A DNA stretch of 64,000 nucleotides from assembly GCA_013100825.1 (NCBI GenBank), contig CP040001.1:620001-684000 (forward strand), read 5' to 3'. This document shows, piece by piece, positions 60,739 through 64,000 of the stretch (position 1 is its first letter; each line of letters begins with the position of its first letter). Below the pieces are notes generated by a model that worked only from the letters and a program-made list of their open reading frames with translations, did no database searches and was not told the origin of the DNA. Made by a program: the position numbers and the translations under genes. The DNA is from Candidatus Saccharibacteria bacterium oral taxon 488. GTDB taxonomy: Bacteria; Patescibacteriota; Saccharimonadia; Saccharimonadales; Saccharimonadaceae.

Positions 60739-60831
60739 TTTAAGTAGAGGTTTAATCATAAAACTGGCTCGTTAATAACACGAAAAACTAGGCTTCAAAC
60801 AGTAGCGCTTTTTGGTTATCATCCCGTGTAG

Positions 60832-60837
60832 TATACT
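60832..60837 (+). promoter_or_regulatory. -10 box, leaderless RHH gene
   Basis: TATACT, 7 bases before ATG 60845. In the circular element it would drive the whole RHH-recombinase-PLD operon. Confidence 0.55.
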
Positions 60838-60844
60838 AGGATTA

Positions 60845-61057
60845 ATGAGTCAATCAAGAGTTCAACTACAAATCGACACGTCAAAAGAAGTGCGCAACCG
60901 AGCCAAAGCCGTTGCTTATAGCCAAGGCATGAGTCTGACAGAATTGGTGTTAAAAGCGCTAGCGACGGTTGGCGATAAAGAGCTGAAGCAGCTGATTGAA
61001 AAGGATTTGCAGGAGCGTTCCGGGCGCGGACGTCCGCAGCAGTCCAAGTCTAGTTGA
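60845..61057 (+). CDS. Ribbon-helix-helix DNA-binding protein
   Basis: A 70-residue CopG/Arc-like protein: a basic beta strand (SRVQLQIDTS) and two helices (KEVRNRAKAVAYSQGMSLTELVLKAL), followed by a basic tail (RSGRGRPQQSK). Its place at the head of the recombinase operon suggests a repressor or a recombination directionality factor. Transcription is likely leaderless. Confidence 0.65.
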   Translation: MSQSRVQLQIDTSKEVRNRAKAVAYSQGMSLTELVLKALATVGDKELKQLIEKDLQERSGRGRPQQSKSS

Positions 61058-61086
61058 TGTTATGACGAGTCGCGACAGGAGGGATT

Positions 61087-61269
61087 ATGGCGCGACCAAA
61101 AGGAAGTAAAAATAAACCAAAAGCCCCGCTAGTGGAGCAATTTTCGTTCACGATTGAGCAGCGGATTAGGCTGGTGGCAAATTTAATCGTCGAGAAAATC
61201 ATCGAAGACGGCGCTTTTGCCAAGAAGTTAATTACGATACTGGAGGATGATAAAAATGTCTCCAAATAA
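61087..61269 (+). CDS. Small AT-hook-like basic protein
   Basis: A 60-residue protein with an N-terminal MARPKGSKNKPK, which resembles an AT-hook/minor-groove binding motif, and a helical remainder (IRLVANLIVEKIIEDG). CAGGAGGG precedes the ATG. It overlaps the recombinase start by 14 bases, so the two are co-translated. It could be an accessory DNA-bending or directionality factor; this is inferred from position only. Confidence 0.5.
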   Translation: MARPKGSKNKPKAPLVEQFSFTIEQRIRLVANLIVEKIIEDGAFAKKLITILEDDKNVSK

Positions 61270-62992
61270 TCAGCCGCGAATTGGTTTGTTGGCGATACGC
61301 GTTTCTTCTGACAAGCAAGGTCTTGATGGTGACTCGCCCGAAGCCCAGCGCGAGCAAGGCGAAGCTTACGCCAAGGCACACAATATCATAATTACCGAGA
61401 CGATTATTTTGCTTGAATCGGCGTCGCACGAAACGCAGCCGATGCAAAAAGTAATCGACGTTTGCAAGGACAAAAGCAAAGGTTTTCAAGTTGTGCTGAT
61501 TAAGTCAATCGACCGTTTTACGCGCGGCGGCGGCGATTATTATTCGCCGTTGAAACGACAGTTGACGCGTCTAGGCATCGCCCTTGAGGATATGTATGGC
61601 GTGATTGGCAAGCAGCAAATAAACACGCTGGAGCACACTGGATTTAAGTATTATTGGAGCGAGTTTAACCCGACGCAAAAGTCGGAGTATTTGGAAGCGG
61701 AACGCGCCAAAGATGAGATGCGCGACATTATGAGTCGGATGATTGGTGCGGAGATTCGTTACACGCAGCTCGGTTATTGGATGCGCCGTCCGCACTATGG
61801 TTTTCGCAGTGTCAAGGTGGATACGAAAAATGGTCGGCACACGATTTTGAAGCCTGATGAGAACGAGGCAAAATTTATCATCAAACTTTTTGAAATGCGC
61901 GCCGCTCATATTTATACCAATCAGCAAATCGCCGACGAGCTAAATTCAATGGGCTTTCGCTCGCGTGTTACGATTGTGCGCGACAAATACGACCGAACGA
62001 AAATTAAGCGGCAAATTGGCGGCAAGCAAATGACCGCCAAAATGATCGACCAGTACGCCAGTAAACTGGTTTATTGCGGTATCATTAAAGAAAAATGGAC
62101 ACATGACCAGCCGGTCAAAGCGCAGTTTGATGGATTGGTTAGCGTCGAGCTTTTTAATGAAGCGAATCGCGGGCGGATTTTTGTGGAGATTGACAGTCGC
62201 GACATGATAACCATCAAGCGTAGAGCCGTGCCGGAGTATTTGAAAAATAAACAAATTTACAATCCAGAATATCCGTATAAACAGGTCGTTGCTTGTCCGA
62301 GGTGCGGCAAAACTCTTTCTGGCAGCGCTTCGCGTGGCAAGATGGGCGCGTATTATCCGGCGTATCATTGTAGTCGCAACGGGCATTATTTTCGCGTACC
62401 CAAGCCCGAGTTCGACAAGACGCTTGAGGATTTTGTGCGGACTATTACTGTAAAACCAGAGTATGTTGATGACATTATCGCTGCTATTGCCGAGCTGTGG
62501 CGCGAACGCCAAGCAAAGCAGCTAGAAGCCAATCAGCAGCGCCTAGAGCACCGCCAGAGCCTGCAAAACCAAATTCGGGCGACCGTGGACAGAATGCGCG
62601 TTGTTACGAGCGAAACGGCGCTTGCGTACCTGGAAGAGGATATTATTAGCGCCGAAAACGAATTAGCAAACCTAGACAAAGAAATCGCCAATCAGCCCAA
62701 CCTACAAGCCGAATTTGACCAAGTCTTGCAATACGCCAAATATATTTTGGAACACCTGCCAGATCTACTGCTTGACCTCTGTAATCCACTGCGAAAAGCC
62801 GCCTTTTTCGCCACCATTTTCAATAAAACACCAACCTACGACGAAATAAAGTTTGGAACTCACAAAAACAGCCCGCTACCAGAGGTAAACGAGCTGTTTC
62901 GCATCCTGATGGATGATAAATCCTTTGATGGTGACCTCACGGAGAATCGAACTCCGATTGCCAGGATGAAAACCTGGTGTCCTAACCGTTAG
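61256..62992 (+). CDS. Large serine recombinase, C-terminus replaced by antisense tRNA sequence
   Basis: A 578-residue site-specific recombinase in its integrated form. The resolvase domain has the nucleophile Ser17 in AIRVSSDKQG and IDRFTRGGG. A recombinase domain follows (RPHYGFRSV, IADELNSMGFRSR, YASKLVYCGII), then a zinc ribbon starting ACPRCGKTLSG near residue 345, and a coiled coil (about 415-500). GGAGG lies 9 bases before ATG 61256. Residues after Asp560 (LTENRTPIARMKTWCPNR) come from the host tRNA-Glu gene read on the other strand. The natural 42-residue end lies at 39637-39762. The attachment core is at codons 559-560. Confidence 0.9.
   Translation: MSPNNQPRIGLLAIRVSSDKQGLDGDSPEAQREQGEAYAKAHNIIITETIILLESASHETQPMQKVIDVCKDKSKGFQVVLIKSIDRFTRGGGDYYSPLKRQLTRLGIALEDMYGVIGKQQINTLEHTGFKYYWSEFNPTQKSEYLEAERAKDEMRDIMSRMIGAEIRYTQLGYWMRRPHYGFRSVKVDTKNGRHTILKPDENEAKFIIKLFEMRAAHIYTNQQIADELNSMGFRSRVTIVRDKYDRTKIKRQIGGKQMTAKMIDQYASKLVYCGIIKEKWTHDQPVKAQFDGLVSVELFNEANRGRIFVEIDSRDMITIKRRAVPEYLKNKQIYNPEYPYKQVVACPRCGKTLSGSASRGKMGAYYPAYHCSRNGHYFRVPKPEFDKTLEDFVRTITVKPEYVDDIIAAIAELWRERQAKQLEANQQRLEHRQSLQNQIRATVDRMRVVTSETALAYLEEDIISAENELANLDKEIANQPNLQAEFDQVLQYAKYILEHLPDLLLDLCNPLRKAAFFATIFNKTPTYDEIKFGTHKNSPLPEVNELFRILMDDKSFDGDLTENRTPIARMKTWCPNR
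62929..62936. repeat. Right attachment core (attR), tRNA-Glu 3' end
   Basis: TGGTGACC, the complement of the tRNA end GGTC-A-CCA. It is the same 8 bases as at 39630-39637. Confidence 0.7.
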
Positions 62993-63003
62993 ACGATGAG
63001 GCC
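62929..63003 (-). tRNA. tRNA-Glu (anticodon TTC), CCA encoded
   Basis: Minus-strand GGCCTCA acceptor paired with TGAGGTC, a D arm with TCTAACGGTTAGGA, an anticodon stem CCAGG/CCTGG with loop TTTTCAT (TTC), and a T arm CGGAG-TTCGATT-CTCCG. The 3' CCA is encoded. The last 8 bases are the element's attachment site, and the recombinase gene overlaps the tRNA by 64 bases on the other strand. The -35 TAGACA (63041-63046), 17-base spacer and -10 TACAAT (63018-63023) form its promoter. Confidence 0.95.
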
Positions 63004-63017
63004 ATTAAACAGATCGT

Positions 63018-63046
63018 ATTGTAGCAGATTGATAATATTATGTCTA
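63018..63046 (-). promoter_or_regulatory. tRNA-Glu promoter
   Basis: Minus-strand TAGACA, 17-base spacer, TACAAT, ending 15 bases before the tRNA 5' end. Confidence 0.6.
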
Positions 63047-63066
63047 GCTATCCAGTCATGCGAAAA

Positions 63067-63095
63067 TTGACTTTTTCATCATTTTGGTGTATTCT
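63067..63095 (+). promoter_or_regulatory. Promoter of the surface protein gene
   Basis: TTGACT (63067-63072), 17-base spacer, TATTCT (63090-63095), about 30 bases before the ATG. Confidence 0.65.
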
Positions 63096-63126
63096 ACGTA
63101 GAGTTACGAGGATAAAGGAGGAAGTT

Positions 63127-64000
63127 ATGCGAAATTTGTCATCACTATTCCGCTCATTGTCACTGCGCCACTATGCAGTTCTAGCGATGGTTGCGGTAGC
63201 GACAGTAGTGCCAACCACATTATGGGCACTAGATTCCAATCATTCGACTAATACCAATACGCAAACACCGACGAATACGAAACCTACGCCAGTTTATCGT
63301 TGTAATGCGCTCAGTATTGATCAGTTTTCAGCTACTAATTTCAAGTTTTCAGTCAAGTACGCTGCCCGTGATGGTGCGACATATAAAACGACGATCTACA
63401 AGGTCTACGATGCTAAGGGTAAAGAGGTGTATCAAACTGGTAACGAATTCAAGGGCTTCACACCGGGCACATACACGGTCAAAGCCTTTATTGTCGTTGA
63501 TGTGAATGGTAAAGAAGAAATGGTGACCAGCGATGCCTGCGCTAAGCAGGCCACAGTCCCTGGCGAAACACCGGATCCAAAACCAAAGCCAACGCCAATT
63601 CCGAAACCAGTTGATCCGAAACCTGAACCAATCCCAGATAAACCACCAAAAATTACACTGGGGTTTGCCGTCAGAACTACTGTTGATGGCGCGCAGCACA
63701 AAAAAGTCACCGTCAATAAGACCTTTACCTACCGAGTAACCGTTACCAACACAGGGACCGCCACTATACATGACACGTATGTTACCAATACCGCACCACA
63801 AGGGGTAGCCTACCTAAAGGCATCCGCTGGTACAATTCAAAATAATACCTGGCAGACGCTGATTGGTGAGCTCAAGCCAAATGAGTCAAAAACATTTACT
63901 GTCGACGCTATTGTCAAGCAATATGTCGCGGGCACACTGACTAGTACAACCTGCATCAAGAGTGATCAAATTTCGCTCGAGGGCCATAACAACTGCAGTG
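63127..64000 (+). CDS. Secreted surface protein with DUF11-like domain, 3' end outside window
   Basis: AAAGGAGGAAGTT precedes ATG 63127, and the frame is open to the window edge (291 codons). Residues 1 to about 37 are a signal peptide (MRNLSSLFRSLSLRHYA, hydrophobic core, TTLWA). A Thr/Asn-rich linker and a PKD/PEGA-like beta domain (YKTTIYKVYDAKG, GFTPGTYTVKAFIVVD) follow. A Pro-Lys-rich spacer (PDPKPKPTPIPKP) leads to a DUF11-like conserved-repeat domain (KTFTYRVTVTNTGTATIHDT). It is probably a wall-associated adhesin or surface-layer protein; the anchoring end is not seen. Confidence 0.75.
   Translation, partial: MRNLSSLFRSLSLRHYAVLAMVAVATVVPTTLWALDSNHSTNTNTQTPTNTKPTPVYRCNALSIDQFSATNFKFSVKYAARDGATYKTTIYKVYDAKGKEVYQTGNEFKGFTPGTYTVKAFIVVDVNGKEEMVTSDACAKQATVPGETPDPKPKPTPIPKPVDPKPEPIPDKPPKITLGFAVRTTVDGAQHKKVTVNKTFTYRVTVTNTGTATIHDTYVTNTAPQGVAYLKASAGTIQNNTWQTLIGELKPNESKTFTVDAIVKQYVAGTLTSTTCIKSDQISLEGHNNCS

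Larger units (their letters stand above)
39630..62936. mobile_element. 23.3-kb integrative element (serine recombinase, T4SS, ABC-3C) in the 3' end of tRNA-Glu
   Basis: Bounded by direct repeats TGGTGACC at 39630-39637 and 62929-62936; these are the complement of the tRNA-Glu 3' end GGTCACCA. It contains a large serine recombinase at the right end (its displaced 3' end is at the left end), RHH and AT-hook-like proteins, a replication-relaxation protein, a seven-gene type IV secretion operon, an ABC-3C conflict system, a PLD-like gene and a glycan island. No relaxase of a familiar family was seen, so it may be an unusual ICE, an integrative plasmid, or a mobilisable element. Confidence 0.8.

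Noticed and set aside
1-64000. UGA recoded as glycine, as in some CPR phyla
   Set aside because: TGA ends real genes here (for example the branching enzyme at 20169), and no conserved protein needs in-frame TGA.

Overview
The window looks like a chromosome segment of a Saccharibacteria (TM7) bacterium, most likely close to the oral, Nanosynbacter-like lineages. This is inferred from the gene set and was not checked by any search. Supporting points are the compact gene-dense layout, the use of TGA as a normal stop (unlike Gracilibacteria or Absconditabacteria), an L-lactate dehydrogenase plus malic enzyme fermentative core, a eukaryote-type glycogen branching enzyme, a type IV pilus style ATPase, CHAP/LysM wall hydrolases, and many genes whose ATG sits only 6-7 bases after a TATAAT-like -10 box, so the mRNA is probably leaderless.

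Layout. 1-39.5 kb is ordinary chromosome: a secreted HNH nuclease (partial), M1 aminopeptidase, an RNase HII-YraN fusion, VanZ-like protein, L19, malic enzyme, GspE/PilB ATPase, an SPOUT methyltransferase, an FG-GAP secreted protein, S10, a metallopeptidase-like protein, L-LDH, EF-Tu, GlmS, Tgt, branching enzyme, a uracil-DNA-glycosylase-like protein, regulators, NUDIX and nucleoside hydrolase-like genes, Def, an ABC exporter, DedA, UvrA, a decaying PadR/ABC/FtsX operon, a ketopantoate-reductase-like gene, exonuclease I, Obg and a LysM-CHAP hydrolase.

39.63-62.94 kb is a 23.3-kb integrated element. Both ends carry the 8-bp repeat TGGTGACC, which is the complement of the last 8 bases of tRNA-Glu (GGTCACCA). 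The tRNA lies at 62929-63003 on the minus strand, and its likely terminator has been pushed 23 kb away, to 39560-39592. The element carries a large serine recombinase with two small upstream genes, a replication-relaxation protein, a seven-gene type IV secretion operon with its own CHAP hydrolase, an ABC three-component (ABC-3C) conflict system, a PLD-like nuclease gene, and a sugar/glycosyltransferase island with an HxlR regulator.

The most striking observation is that the attachment site lies inside the recombinase coding sequence. In the integrated form the recombinase ends with 18 residues read antisense through the tRNA. Its other 3' end (42 codons plus stop, 39637-39765) is stranded at the far left end, in frame, and overlaps the start codon of the PLD-like gene. 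Joining the ends in a circle restores a 602-residue recombinase and a continuous regulator-recombinase-PLD operon. Integration therefore splits the operon and swaps the recombinase C-terminus.

63.0-64.0 kb returns to chromosome, with a secreted surface protein (partial).
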